DNA of 64,000 bases from JAAXHH01 sp965248395 (GCA_965248395.1 OZ252103.1:1860001-1924000); one strand, 5' to 3'; shown: positions 43,646 to 53,247, numbered from the stretch's first letter. The notes: a model not told the origin generated them from the sequence alone. Numbers and translations: made by a program.

Positions 43646-43912
43646 ATGATCGATCAGGCTTTGCTGGACATATTGGCCTGCCCGGAAACAAAGGAAGAAG
43701 TCCGTCTCGCGTCTGCTTCCGTCGTGGAAACCGTAAATGGTAAGATCAAGGCCGGCGTGCTCGTCAACCGGGGCGGCGAAAAGGTGACGGAAACCATCGA
43801 CGGCGGACTGGTGCGGGCCGACGGAAAGTACCTGTATCCCATCAGGGAAGAAATCCCCATCATGCTGATCGACGAAGCGATTCCTCTCTCCGATGAGGTG
43901 GATTCATCCTGA
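43646..43912 (+). CDS. Trm112-like small zinc-ribbon-type protein
   Basis: 88 residues. The beginning DQALLDILACPETKEEVRLA and the end DGKYLYPIREEIPIMLIDEAI are the Trm112/YcaR family pattern. Trm112 proteins activate and stabilise partner methyltransferases; bacterial members are poorly characterised. Only one cysteine (ACPET) is present here, so classical four-cysteine zinc binding is lost. Location divergent from ahcY, another methylation-cycle gene, is suggestive. The ATG at 43646 is chosen for GGGAGGG five bases upstream. Confidence 0.82.
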   Translation: MIDQALLDILACPETKEEVRLASASVVETVNGKIKAGVLVNRGGEKVTETIDGGLVRADGKYLYPIREEIPIMLIDEAIPLSDEVDSS

Positions 43913-43972
43913 CCGGAACCCCGCGGCACTGAACCGGTCGTTGCCCTTTCCAACCCGTTCAAGCGATCCTGC

Positions 43973-45328
43973 ATGTCACGAGAGTACGATCCCTACGCAC
44001 TGCTTCCAGAGCATGTAAGAAAACCGCCTTCCGACCGCTGGTCGACGATCAGGCAGCTGGGACCGGGTCTGCTGCTGACCGGTTCCATCGTGGGTTCCGG
44101 TGAACTCATCGCCACCACGCGACTCGGCGCCGAAGTCGGTTTCGTGGTGCTCTGGCTGATCCTGTTGAGCTGCATAGTCAAGGTGCCGGTGCAGAGCGAA
44201 CTCGGCCGGCACGCCATCGCCACGGGGCAGACGACCTTCGTGGCATTCAACCGAGTGCCCGGGCCGCGGTTGAGGGTGTCGTGGCTCGTCTGGGGAAGCC
44301 TGTTCCTCCTGTTCTGGAGCACCATGCAGGTAGGCGGCATACTGGGTACGATGAGCCTGTCGCTGGATCTGATCTTTCCGGCCACCGATCATGTGGTATG
44401 GATGGTCGTCATCACCGTCGTGGGCATGTGCCTGGGCATGGTAGGACAGTACCTTACGCTGGAAAGGATCACGACGATCCTGGTAGCCCTTTTCACCTTT
44501 ACCACGCTGGCCAGTGCGCTGCTCCTGTTCTGGACACCCTATGCCGTATCCCCCGGCGTACTCCTGGACGGCTTGCGGTTCTCACTCCCGTCGGACGGCG
44601 CGGTAACAGCCTTTGCCGTCTTCGGTATCACCGGTGTCGGCGCTTCCGAACTCCTGCTCTATCCATACTGGTGCATTGAAAAGGGTTACGCCCGGGCGAC
44701 GGGCCCCCGCGAAGATTCTGCGGCCTGGCGGAACCGGGCCAGGGGTTGGATCGGCGTAATGAAGAAGGATGTCTGGCTCTGCATGGGGATCTACACCATT
44801 GCGACACTGGCCTTCTTCTTCCTCGGGGCGTCGGTCCTTCACGTGCAGGACCAGGTCCCGGAAGGCTTCGAGACTGTACAGATCCTGTCCGGCATGTACA
44901 CCGAAACGCTGGGTGGATGGGCGTTCTACCTGTTCGGCGTCGGGGCGTTCGTGGTGCTGTTTTCTACGTATTTCGTGACCATCGTTGGCCAGTCGCGCAT
45001 GCTGGCGGATGCCCTCTCGGTACTCGGCTTCGTCGCCTATGCGCGGCCGAAAGACCGCCAGCGCGTCGTCCGGATCGTCGGGCTCCTCCTGCCGCTGGTA
45101 TACGCGGCGCTCTACCTTGTCTGGTCGGCGCCTGTTACGATGGTGATCATCGGGGGACTGATGCAGACGGTACTGCTGCCGGCCATCGGATGGGCGGCAT
45201 TCTACTTCAGCCGGAGTACGGCCAGAGAGGCGGGCGTCCCGCCGTCCAGATCCCTGCTTTATTCATTGGCCGTCGCCACGCTCGTAATGGCCGTATTCGC
45301 CGTATATGCCGTGTGGGTGAGGTTTTAG
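43973..45328 (+). CDS. Nramp-like transporter with altered metal-binding motifs
   Basis: 451 residues with about eleven membrane helices (LeuT fold). The N-terminal helix reads GPGLLLTGSIVGSGELIATT, where Mn/Fe Nramp proteins have the DPGN metal motif. Helix 6 reads GVGASELLLYPYW in place of the MPH motif. Both canonical metal-binding sites are therefore changed, and the substrate may not be Mn2+ or Fe2+. It lies in the inner membrane. It follows the Trm112-like gene by 60 bases and is convergent with the hydantoinase gene. Confidence 0.8.
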   Translation: MSREYDPYALLPEHVRKPPSDRWSTIRQLGPGLLLTGSIVGSGELIATTRLGAEVGFVVLWLILLSCIVKVPVQSELGRHAIATGQTTFVAFNRVPGPRLRVSWLVWGSLFLLFWSTMQVGGILGTMSLSLDLIFPATDHVVWMVVITVVGMCLGMVGQYLTLERITTILVALFTFTTLASALLLFWTPYAVSPGVLLDGLRFSLPSDGAVTAFAVFGITGVGASELLLYPYWCIEKGYARATGPREDSAAWRNRARGWIGVMKKDVWLCMGIYTIATLAFFFLGASVLHVQDQVPEGFETVQILSGMYTETLGGWAFYLFGVGAFVVLFSTYFVTIVGQSRMLADALSVLGFVAYARPKDRQRVVRIVGLLLPLVYAALYLVWSAPVTMVIIGGLMQTVLLPAIGWAAFYFSRSTAREAGVPPSRSLLYSLAVATLVMAVFAVYAVWVRF

Positions 45329-45351
45329 CCTAGGCCAGACCACGCCTAGGC
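45328..45351. other. CCTAGG-type hairpin between convergent genes
   Basis: GCCTAGGC occurs twice, separated by 8 bases. Because the octamer is self-complementary the copies form a perfect 8-bp stem, starting at the last base of the Nramp-like stop codon. No U-run follows, but its place between two converging genes suggests a bidirectional 3'-end element. Confidence 0.4.
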
Positions 45352-45356
45352 CCAGA

Positions 45357-48300
45357 TCAGGCCAGGCCCGATTCCTGATCCATGGCACGCCTGGATTGGT
45401 CCCTCGACCGCGGCGGACCGTATCCGCCGCCGCCAGCAGACAGCGCGACGATATGGTCCCCGGGCTGGATGGGCACCTCTGTTTCCTTGGATTTGAGCAC
45501 CCGTACTTTCCCGCCTGACACCACCTTGTAGCTGTGCGGCTTTCCTGGCTCGCCATCGAACAGTCCGAAGGGCGGGTTGATCACGCCATCGCCCGCCATG
45601 TTCAGTTTCGCCGGTTCGTCGCCCTCGTAGACCATTTCGAAGACCGCGCCCAATCCACCGCGCCAGGTGCCGTCGCCTCCCGAACCCACTCGCAAGTCGT
45701 TCCGGACGATCTTGAACGGAAAACGTTCTTCCGTAATCTCCACGCTGGGACTGCGGATCGCCCCGGCCACGTTGACCTCGCCCACGCAGGACCAGCCATC
45801 GTATCCCTGGGAGGCGCCTCCGCCGCCACGGCCGAAGAAGAAGTGCCAGATGAAACGGTTGTCCGTCCGTGGATTGCGCCCGGTGATCGCGAATCGAAGC
45901 CGCCGGGAGAAGCCCGCGTTTACGGCTTCAGGAGCCACCGGGGCCAGCGCTTTGAACACGGCTTCCACGATCTCTTCACCGCAATGGTTGGTGCTCATGC
46001 AGACAGGCGCCGGTGGATTCGGGTTTACGATCAGCCCCCTGGGGGCGATAACCTGCACCGGACGCATGGATCCCTCGTTCTTGGGCACGTCGGATGGTGC
46101 CATGTACATTATGGCGACGTGGGCAAGCGAACGCGTATTGGCATAGGCGCTGTTGATGAAACCGGTGACCTGGGGACTCGATTCGCTCAGGTCTATGGTC
46201 ATGGTGTCGTCCTTGACCGTGACCCTGGCCCGTATTGGGATGGATTCGGCGTCGAAGCCGTCGTCGTCGATAAGAGTCTCACCGTAGTATACGCCGTCTT
46301 CCCAGCTGCCGATGAGTTGCCGGATGCGCTTTTCCGCGCCCTTCAGGATGGCGTCGACCGAGGCCGTCAGGCCGTCGACGCCGTAATCATCCAGGAGTAC
46401 CTGCAGACGACGGGCGGCGATCTGTACCGATCCAATCTGGGCATGCAGGTCGCCCGTGAAGTTTTCTGAGTGGCGCACGTTGACGGCCAGCATGTGGAGC
46501 AGGTCTTCCCGCGGTTTCCCCGATTCATAGAGCCGGACGGGAGGTATGCGTATGCCTTCGTGGTACAGTTCACTGGCAGAAGGATTGTATCCGCCGTGGG
46601 TTCCGCCGCCCACGTCGCTGTGATGGGCCCGGTTGACCGCGAAGAACAGCAGGGCTCCGTCGCGGAATACGGGATATATCGCCGTGATGTCGGGAAGGTG
46701 ACTGCCGCCGAAATAGGGGTCGTTCAGGATGAAGAGATCGCCCTCGTTGATGTCGTCGCCAAAGTACGAGCATACCGCTTCCACCGCCGGCGGCAAGGCG
46801 CTGATATGAACGGGAATGCCTTCTCCCTGCGCCACGAGCTGGGCTCCGGCGTCGAGGATAGCGGTGGAGAAATCCCGGCTGGAGTTCAGGATCTGAGACA
46901 TGGAGGTGCGGATCATGACGTCCGCCATCTCCCGGGCAATCGATTCCAGCCGGTGCGCAACGACCGAGTGGGTGATCGGGTCCGACTTTATCGATCCAGG
47001 GTCCTGCGCCGCGGATGACACGACCAGGACCATGCCCCCGTAGGGATCGACTTCAAGGCGATCGCCTTCTTCCACGAGCACGGTGGTGAAGTCGGATTCG
47101 ACGATGGCCGGCCCGTCTATGACCGCGCCGGGTCCGAGGTCTTCGGCCGCGAACACGTCGGCTACTGTCCAGGTACCGGTGAAAACTCGCCGTTTGCCCT
47201 TTTGGGCTTCCGAGGTCGAAACAGCTCCCGCTTTCGTGGGCAGGGTGATAGACGGCAACTTCCCGGTTACCGTGGCCCGGAGCGTGACCAGCCGGATCTC
47301 CTGGTCTAGTTGATGATATGAATAAAGGGTCTGGTATCGTTCATGAAACAGCGATGCCCACGACCGCCGAATGGCGTCGTCGTCCTGGGAAAGATCCGGG
47401 ATGGTCACGTTGACTTCGTAGATCTGGTCCAGGTACCGCATGTCGGCCGTGAACCGGGTGGCGATGTCTTCCTCCCCCAGCCCCTGTTTCCCGAGCTGCG
47501 CGTTGCCCTGGGCCGCCATTCGGTCCGTCAGCCGCCTCACCTCGTCCAGGTCGACGACGTCCAGGCTGGCCGTGAATGACTGGGCATAGTCGTACCTGAG
47601 GTCGGACGCGAGCATGCCGTAGGCCGAAAGCACGGGCGCCGCCGAAGGGAGGTAGACCCTTCCGATACCCGTCTTGCGGGCGACCTTGCCCACGTGGAGC
47701 CCCGCCGCGCCGCCGAAAGCCAAAAGGGAAAAATGCCTGGGGTCTCCTCCTCGGCGCACGGTCAGCAGCCGGATGCCTTCCGCCATGGCCGTGGTTACGA
47801 CGTCGAGGATGCCACAGGCCGCGTCCACCACGGAAAGCCCAAGGGGTTCGGCAACGTACTTTTGCACGGCGCGTTCGGACAGATCGGAATACAAGGGGGT
47901 CCTGCCGCCGAGAAAATTGCCGGGATCGAGGTATCCCAGGACCATGTTCGCATCGGTAACCGTGGGTTGATCGCCGCCTCTGCCGTAACAGGCCGGTCCC
48001 GGATCGGCGCCGGCGCTCAGGGGGCCGACGTGCAGGGTTCCCCCGTCGTCCACCCGTGCGATGCTGCCGCCGCCCGCCCCCAGCGTGTGGAGATCGATCA
48101 TCGGTACGGCGATCTTCCATCCCCCTTCGTAGTGTTCGCCGGAGATCTGGGGATCGCCGGCTTCGATCACCGAGATGTCCGTGCTCGTCCCTCCCATGTC
48201 GAATCCGATCAGATCGGTTTCGCCGATCAGGCGACCGTAGGCCACGGCTCCGCTGACTCCTCCGGCCGGTCCCGAAAGGATGGCCTGCACGGCCTGCCGC

Positions 48301-49094
48301 GCCGCGACGTCCAGCGGCGTAACACCACCGTTGGACGTCATGGTGAGTATATCGCTTTCGAGACCCCGCGCCGAGGATTCCTCCTGCATCCGTCGAAGAT
48401 ACCGGGCGTAGACAGGGCCCACGTAGGCGTTGACGGCCGTCGTGCTCAGCCGGTCGTATTCCTTGATCTGGGGCAGGATTTCGGAGGAAAGGGAGAGGTA
48501 CAGATCGGGGTACCGTTGCTGTATGCGCTCGCCCACCAACTGCTCGTGAGCAGGATTCAGGTAGGAGAAAATGAGACAAACCGCCACGGATTCCACGCCC
48601 GCCCGGACCAATTCGTCCAGTATCTCGTCGAGCGCTGCGATATCTACGGGCGCCTCGACGGCGCCGTCGGCGCGGATGCGTTCTTCCAGCGTCTGCCGCA
48701 GATGGCGGGGAACCAGCGGTTCGACGGGCGTCATCCGGAGATTGTACCGGTCTTCTTTCAATCCTTCCCGCAGCGCCAGCAGGTCCCTGAAACCCTCCGT
48801 GGTGATCAGGCCGACGCGGGCGCCCTTGCGTTCCAGCAGCGTGTTGGTCGCGACCGTGGTGCCGTGAATAAACAGGCGGGTTCGAGCCATCAACTCGGTC
48901 ACGGGCAGGCGATAGGACGCTCCGATGTCCCGGAGTCCGTTCATCACCGCGTCGGACGGCGCGTGGGGGATAGACGCCGTCTTGAAGTAGCGAGGCGCGG
49001 AAGTGCCTTCCACCACGACGAAATCCGTAAACGTGCCGCCGACGTCAATGCCTATGGAGAAGGGCGGCGGAGATGTGTCCCTGGAGTTGTTCAT
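45357..49094 (-). CDS. Hydantoinase A/B fusion (5-oxoprolinase / N-methylhydantoinase family)
   Basis: 1245 residues, the size of fused HyuA-HyuB or 5-oxoprolinase. Residues 1 to about 690 are HyuA-like, with the ATPase-type phosphate loop FSIGIDVGGTFTDFVVV, TTVATNTLLERKGA, GGVSGAVAYGRLIG and DMGGTSTDISVIE. From about 705 is HyuB-like: ITHSVVAHRLESIAREMADVMIR (in part), LNDPYFGGSHLPDIT, NRAHHSDVGG and the late STNHCGEEIVEAV. ATP-dependent opening of 5-oxoproline, hydantoins or related cyclic amides is the expected chemistry. GGAG precedes the ATG. Sequence alone does not fix the substrate. Confidence 0.92.
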   Translation of the reverse strand: MNNSRDTSPPPFSIGIDVGGTFTDFVVVEGTSAPRYFKTASIPHAPSDAVMNGLRDIGASYRLPVTELMARTRLFIHGTTVATNTLLERKGARVGLITTEGFRDLLALREGLKEDRYNLRMTPVEPLVPRHLRQTLEERIRADGAVEAPVDIAALDEILDELVRAGVESVAVCLIFSYLNPAHEQLVGERIQQRYPDLYLSLSSEILPQIKEYDRLSTTAVNAYVGPVYARYLRRMQEESSARGLESDILTMTSNGGVTPLDVAARQAVQAILSGPAGGVSGAVAYGRLIGETDLIGFDMGGTSTDISVIEAGDPQISGEHYEGGWKIAVPMIDLHTLGAGGGSIARVDDGGTLHVGPLSAGADPGPACYGRGGDQPTVTDANMVLGYLDPGNFLGGRTPLYSDLSERAVQKYVAEPLGLSVVDAACGILDVVTTAMAEGIRLLTVRRGGDPRHFSLLAFGGAAGLHVGKVARKTGIGRVYLPSAAPVLSAYGMLASDLRYDYAQSFTASLDVVDLDEVRRLTDRMAAQGNAQLGKQGLGEEDIATRFTADMRYLDQIYEVNVTIPDLSQDDDAIRRSWASLFHERYQTLYSYHQLDQEIRLVTLRATVTGKLPSITLPTKAGAVSTSEAQKGKRRVFTGTWTVADVFAAEDLGPGAVIDGPAIVESDFTTVLVEEGDRLEVDPYGGMVLVVSSAAQDPGSIKSDPITHSVVAHRLESIAREMADVMIRTSMSQILNSSRDFSTAILDAGAQLVAQGEGIPVHISALPPAVEAVCSYFGDDINEGDLFILNDPYFGGSHLPDITAIYPVFRDGALLFFAVNRAHHSDVGGGTHGGYNPSASELYHEGIRIPPVRLYESGKPREDLLHMLAVNVRHSENFTGDLHAQIGSVQIAARRLQVLLDDYGVDGLTASVDAILKGAEKRIRQLIGSWEDGVYYGETLIDDDGFDAESIPIRARVTVKDDTMTIDLSESSPQVTGFINSAYANTRSLAHVAIMYMAPSDVPKNEGSMRPVQVIAPRGLIVNPNPPAPVCMSTNHCGEEIVEAVFKALAPVAPEAVNAGFSRRLRFAITGRNPRTDNRFIWHFFFGRGGGGASQGYDGWSCVGEVNVAGAIRSPSVEITEERFPFKIVRNDLRVGSGGDGTWRGGLGAVFEMVYEGDEPAKLNMAGDGVINPPFGLFDGEPGKPHSYKVVSGGKVRVLKSKETEVPIQPGDHIVALSAGGGGYGPPRSRDQSRRAMDQESGLA

Positions 49095-49118
49095 TTTAGT
49101 TCTCCGGACCGGTCCATA

Positions 49119-49147
49119 TTGACTGAAAACTGTCGGCGGTCTATACT
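49119..49147 (+). promoter_or_regulatory. Promoter of the carbonic anhydrase gene
   Basis: TTGACT (49119-49124), 17-base spacer, TATACT (49142-49147). Leader about 87 bases. Confidence 0.6.
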
Positions 49148-49241
49148 AAGTACTGTCATTCAGGGCCGGGTAGAGTTGTATATACGCCTATGATCGGCAT
49201 GTTTTCACAAGCCCAATCGAAGATACCGCTTTGATACACGT

Positions 49242-49832
49242 ATGAATCCAGACCGTATTTTCGAAAAAAACGAACAGTGGATCAAGCGAAGACTGAGCGC
49301 GGATCCCGGCTATCTCGAGCGGCTGTCCCGGCGACCGCAACCCGGGATACTCTACATCGGATGTTCGGACAGCAGGGTTATGCCGGAAGCCTTCATGGGC
49401 GTTGGACCTGGGGAGGTATTCGTGCATCGCAACGTCGGCAACCTGGTGTCCCCGCTCGACGCAAACACGAGGTCCGCTGTCATCTACGGTGTCGATTTTT
49501 TGAAAATCAAGCATATCGTCGTGTGCGGTCACTACGATTGTGGTGCGACCAAGGCTGTGTTGCAGTCCGGAAGCCTCGGCACGCTCGAGCCATGGCTTAA
49601 GACTTTGAGGAAGGTTTATCAACAACATGAACAGCAACTGGACGCCATCCCGGATGAAGTGGACCGGTGCGACCGCCTGGTTGAACTTAATGTCCGCGAA
49701 CAGTGCGAGAATGTTTCTCTGTTGCCGGAAGTTCAACAGTCGACCAGGGAGAATGGGGTTCGGATACACGGCTGGGTTTTCGACCTGCGCAGCGGCATGA
49801 TCCTGGACCTGAAAGTCGGTGTAGGTGCTTGA
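49242..49832 (+). CDS. Beta-class carbonic anhydrase
   Basis: 196 residues. Zinc ligands are seen in YIGCSDSRVMPE (Cys, plus the Asp-Arg dyad) and VCGHYDCGATKAV (His and Cys). HRNVGNLV and GVRIHGWVFDLRSG also match. It interconverts CO2 and bicarbonate in the cytoplasm. It is slightly shorter than the E. coli Can enzyme, mainly at the C terminus. It is a single gene under its own promoter, divergent from the hydantoinase fusion. The ribosome-binding site is weak. Confidence 0.95.
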   Translation: MNPDRIFEKNEQWIKRRLSADPGYLERLSRRPQPGILYIGCSDSRVMPEAFMGVGPGEVFVHRNVGNLVSPLDANTRSAVIYGVDFLKIKHIVVCGHYDCGATKAVLQSGSLGTLEPWLKTLRKVYQQHEQQLDAIPDEVDRCDRLVELNVREQCENVSLLPEVQQSTRENGVRIHGWVFDLRSGMILDLKVGVGA

Positions 49833-49904
49833 TCCTCTCTTTTTGCGGCTGTACCAACCGTTGAGTTCATGTTGCGACAGAGCATAGCCGCCAGCCCACG
49901 GTCG

Positions 49905-51602
49905 TCAGACTTCCCCCACCTGCTTCCGCAGCACCCTCCCCGCCAGAGCGCCGGTATGTTCCCCGTTTTGAATGACGACCGAACCGTTTAACAGAACGTG
50001 GTCGATACCCCTCGCGTACTGGTGTGGATTGATAAAATCCGCCTGGTCCATGACCGTTTCAGGATCGAAAACCACGAGATCGGCGACCAGGCCCACATCG
50101 ATCGTCCCACGGTCGGCAAGTCCCAACCTCCGGGCCGGCATTCCGGTCATCTTGTGAACGGCCGTCGGCAGGTCGAATAAACGGTCTTCACGGCAGTACT
50201 TACCCAGCACCCTGGGAAAGGTTCCATAATACCGCGGATGAGGCGTGGTTTCGCTCAGCGGACCATAATCGGCCGCGGCGCCGCCGTCCGAGGCTACCAT
50301 GACGAGCGGATGCGTCAGCACTGAATGTATCTCCTCCTCGCTCATACCGAATCCCACCATGCTCACGCTGCCGTTCTCGGCGATGAGAAGCTCTCTGACG
50401 AACTCGAAGGGGTCCTGTCCGCTCCGGGCGACGATTTCCGATACGCGCCGGCCCACGTAATCCTGGTTCTCCGCCCTGTTGACCGAGGTAATCATCACGG
50501 CGCTCCAGTCCCCCAGCATGTTGACTTTCTCAATGGCCGCCTGTTTCATGATGGGCAGCGCGTCCGGAGCCTGCAGGCGGTTGACGAAGGCCTCCGCTCC
50601 ACCGGCGCGGAAACGGGTTGGGAACAGGTTCTTCAACGTCGTCGCGTAGGCGATGTACGGGTACCTGTCCAGTGTAATGTCCATCCCTTCCTCTACTGCC
50701 TTCTCAATCATCTCGAAGGCTACTGCGACCTTTTCAAGGTTTCGCCTGCCGGATGCTTTGAAATGGGCGATCTGCAACGGAATCTCGGCTTTTCTTGCGG
50801 TACTGATCGCCTCGGTAACGGCTTCTATGAGGTAGTCGTCCTCGTTACGCATGTGGGTGGAATAAAATCCGTTGTACCCCCCGGCAACTTTGCAGAGTTC
50901 GGCGATTTCGTCCTCGTCGGCGAAACTTCCCGGGGTGTATTCGAGCCCGGATGAAAGACCCCACGCGCCTTCCGACATGGCCTGTTCCACCAGCGCCGTC
51001 ATCGCGTCGACCTGGCGCGCGCTGGCCGGTACGTTCCCGTTGCCCACGACGTATCCGCGAATGGTGCCCTGGCCCGCCAGGGATATGAAATTGACCCCGA
51101 TATCCTGTTGCTCAAGGGTGTCGAACAGACCGGTGAAGTCCGTCCATTCGATGTCCACGTCGTATCGCCGGCCATACCCCTCCTGAAGCGACTTGAGCCG
51201 TTCGTCGGTCAATGGCGCCAGGGAGGATCCGTCCTGCCCCGCCACCTCCGTGGTGACGCCCTGGCGGATCTTGCTTTCGGCCCTCGGGTTGACCAGCAGC
51301 GAAAGATCGGTGTGGGAATGTATATCTATGAATCCTGGACAGACGACCTTTCCGCGGGCATCGATCGTGGTGGTGCCGCTGCCCCTCACAGGGCCTATAG
51401 TGACGATCCGGTCCCCCACGATAGCAATGTCCGCCTCCACCGGTGGAGCCCCGGTACCGTCTATCACACGGCCCCCGGAAATAATCACATCGTGATTCTG
51501 AGCGATGGCGCATCCGTCCATCAACGTGGATAAACCACCGACGGCTGCGCCGGCGCCCGCCAGTCCGGTTCTCCGAAGAAAACTCCTTCTCGACCAATCC
51601 AT
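49905..51602 (-). CDS. N-acyl-D-amino-acid deacylase (D-aminoacylase), Tat-exported
   Basis: 565 residues. The N terminus has a textbook twin-arginine signal (SRRSFLRRTGLAGAGAAVGG) followed by LMDGC, a possible lipobox, so it acts outside the inner membrane. The amidohydrolase fold shows CPGFIDIHSHTDLS (metal HxH), TTEVAGQDGSSLAP, STHMRNEDDYLIEAV and QIAHFKASGRRN, then VASDGGAAADYG with the catalytic Asp. It hydrolyses N-acyl-D-amino acids, or dipeptides in related enzymes. It lies downstream of hisF, 110 bases away. Confidence 0.9.
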   Translation of the reverse strand: MDWSRRSFLRRTGLAGAGAAVGGLSTLMDGCAIAQNHDVIISGGRVIDGTGAPPVEADIAIVGDRIVTIGPVRGSGTTTIDARGKVVCPGFIDIHSHTDLSLLVNPRAESKIRQGVTTEVAGQDGSSLAPLTDERLKSLQEGYGRRYDVDIEWTDFTGLFDTLEQQDIGVNFISLAGQGTIRGYVVGNGNVPASARQVDAMTALVEQAMSEGAWGLSSGLEYTPGSFADEDEIAELCKVAGGYNGFYSTHMRNEDDYLIEAVTEAISTARKAEIPLQIAHFKASGRRNLEKVAVAFEMIEKAVEEGMDITLDRYPYIAYATTLKNLFPTRFRAGGAEAFVNRLQAPDALPIMKQAAIEKVNMLGDWSAVMITSVNRAENQDYVGRRVSEIVARSGQDPFEFVRELLIAENGSVSMVGFGMSEEEIHSVLTHPLVMVASDGGAAADYGPLSETTPHPRYYGTFPRVLGKYCREDRLFDLPTAVHKMTGMPARRLGLADRGTIDVGLVADLVVFDPETVMDQADFINPHQYARGIDHVLLNGSVVIQNGEHTGALAGRVLRKQVGEV

Positions 51603-51712
51603 ATGTGTGTGCTCTTTCCGCTATCGAAGCGAAGTTGTGGAAGCGATGCAGTTATTGAAGCGCAGCAGGTATTGAAGTTATGTAAACAGGTTGCCCGACC
51701 TCCGTGCGCCGT

Positions 51713-52489
51713 CTATTCGGTCATCCGTATTTTCAAACCCTGATCGTGCAGAAACCGCTTGATGGATCCCACCGTGTAATGGCCGTAGTGGAGCATGGAG
51801 GCCACCAGGGCCGCGTCTGCGCCCCCGGCCGTGAGGGCGTCGTACAGGTGTTCCGGCCGGCCGCCTCCGCCCGACGCGATGACAGGTATACCCACGGATT
51901 CGGCGATCATCCGCGTGAGGGGCAACTCGTATCCTTCCTGCGTGCCGTCCGCGTCGATGGAATTAACGACAATCTCGCCGGCTCCAAGGGCCTCTCCGCG
52001 TCGAGCCCATTCGAGGGCGTCCATGCCGGTGTCACGCCGTCCGCCGTGGGTCACGATTTCGTAACCCGATGGCATGGCCCCGGAACGGGATGCCTTCACG
52101 TCCATGGACAGGACGACGGCCTGGACACCGAAGGCGCCGGCCGCTTCGGAAATGACTCCGGGATTGGCTACGGCCGCCGTGTTCAGGTTGACCTTCTCCG
52201 CACCGGCTTCGAGCACCTTGCGGCAGTCTTCGACCGACCGGAGTCCCCCGCCCACCGAAAAAGGGATGAATACCTGCCGGGCGACATCTTCCACCACGTT
52301 CAGCATGATGTCGCGTTGGTCGCTCGACGCCGTGATGTCGTAGAAAACAAGCTCGTCCAGGCCGGCTTCGTAATACCGCCGCGCCGCGGAAACCGGGTCG
52401 CCTATGTCTTTCGTATTGACGAACCGGACACTGTTGACCAGCCTGCCGTCCCGGACGTCCAGGCAGGAAATGAGCCTCTTGCTCAGCAT
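51713..52489 (-). CDS. hisF: Imidazole glycerol phosphate synthase cyclase subunit (HisF-type)
   Basis: 258 residues, normal HisF length. The barrel shows MLSKRLISCLDVRDG (catalytic Asp11), LDELVFYDITASSD, FSVGGGL, EKVNLNTAAV, MDVKASRSG (Asp130), NSIDADGTQEGY and VIASGGGGRPEH. The loop-1 lysine (Lys19 of T. maritima HisF, normally VVKG) is Asn19 here (codon 52435-52433), and the loop reads NSVRFVNTKDIGDP. This may slow the gating of that loop or mark a HisF-like paralog for another amidation reaction. Its start overlaps the hisH stop by 7 bases, so the two form a synthase pair. The ATG at 52489 is preferred over 52504. Confidence 0.85.
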   Translation of the reverse strand: MLSKRLISCLDVRDGRLVNSVRFVNTKDIGDPVSAARRYYEAGLDELVFYDITASSDQRDIMLNVVEDVARQVFIPFSVGGGLRSVEDCRKVLEAGAEKVNLNTAAVANPGVISEAAGAFGVQAVVLSMDVKASRSGAMPSGYEIVTHGGRRDTGMDALEWARRGEALGAGEIVVNSIDADGTQEGYELPLTRMIAESVGIPVIASGGGGRPEHLYDALTAGGADAALVASMLHYGHYTVGSIKRFLHDQGLKIRMTE

Positions 52490-53103
52490 CCGTCCCCATC
52501 CCATTTCACGAAATCGCTCAGGATTTTCAACCCTACGGGACCGCTTTTCTCCACGTGAAACTGGGTCGCGATGATGTTTCGCGCGCCGATGACGGCCGCG
52601 AATTCCACGCCGTACCGGCTCGTTGCCAGGACATCCCGCTCATTGCCGGGGTCGGGATAGTATGAATGAACGAAGTAGACCTCGTCGCCGGAACGCACGT
52701 GGCGGAGCACTGGATGCGCGCGGTTCACTTGCAGTTCGTTCCAGCCCATGTGGGGTACCTTCAAGGCGGCGTCTTCGGGCTGAAACCGAAGGCAGGTCCC
52801 ATCGATCAGGTCCAGGCATGGCAGATCGGTCTCCTCGGAGCGGGACAGCAGGATCTGGCATCCCACGCAAATCCCGAGAATCGGTGTTCCCTGGGAACAG
52901 GCCGTTTTCAGCGCCTCGTCGAGCCCCCTTTCCTGAAGCGTCTCAAGGGCCGAATGGGCATGGCCCACACCGGGGAATATAATGCGGTCCGCACGGACCA
53001 GGTTCTCCGAATCCGACGTGATTTCCGACGGAACGCCCAGGTGATCCAGCGCTCTTTTCACCGAGGTCTGGTTCCCGGCGTCATAGTCTACGATTTGAAT
53101 CAT
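52483..53103 (-). CDS. hisH: Imidazole glycerol phosphate synthase glutaminase subunit (HisH-type)
   Basis: 206 residues, class I glutamine amidotransferase. Nucleophile Cys lies in ILGICVGCQILLSRSEE; the catalytic His and Glu are in TQFHVEKSG (usually FHPEKS). FPGVGHAHSAL and VPHMGWNELQV supply the oxyanion and interface regions. It releases ammonia from glutamine for the HisF barrel. With hisA at 10.5 kb, the middle histidine pathway is represented at two loci. No clear ribosome-binding site was found before the ATG at 53103. Confidence 0.93.
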   Translation of the reverse strand: MIQIVDYDAGNQTSVKRALDHLGVPSEITSDSENLVRADRIIFPGVGHAHSALETLQERGLDEALKTACSQGTPILGICVGCQILLSRSEETDLPCLDLIDGTCLRFQPEDAALKVPHMGWNELQVNRAHPVLRHVRSGDEVYFVHSYYPDPGNERDVLATSRYGVEFAAVIGARNIIATQFHVEKSGPVGLKILSDFVKWDGDGC

Positions 53104-53247
53104 TGAGACGTACGTTCGTCGGGGTTTTTGAAGAGGTACGATTACGATTCAGGCCGTAAGTCCTAGTAATCCTATCGCGGCCCCTTTTGTCAAGGGAAAG
53201 ATGGCGTTACATGGCCGATGCTGAGAGCCCGGATTCTGAATAGAACG

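Noticed and set aside
45328..45351. Rho-independent terminator at the CCTAGG hairpin
   Set aside because: The stem is perfect but neither strand has a following U-run, so it is listed only as a hairpin.
47694..49193. 499-codon plus-strand frame opposite the hydantoinase fusion
   Set aside because: It is antisense to a conserved HyuA domain and has no recognisable motif of its own.
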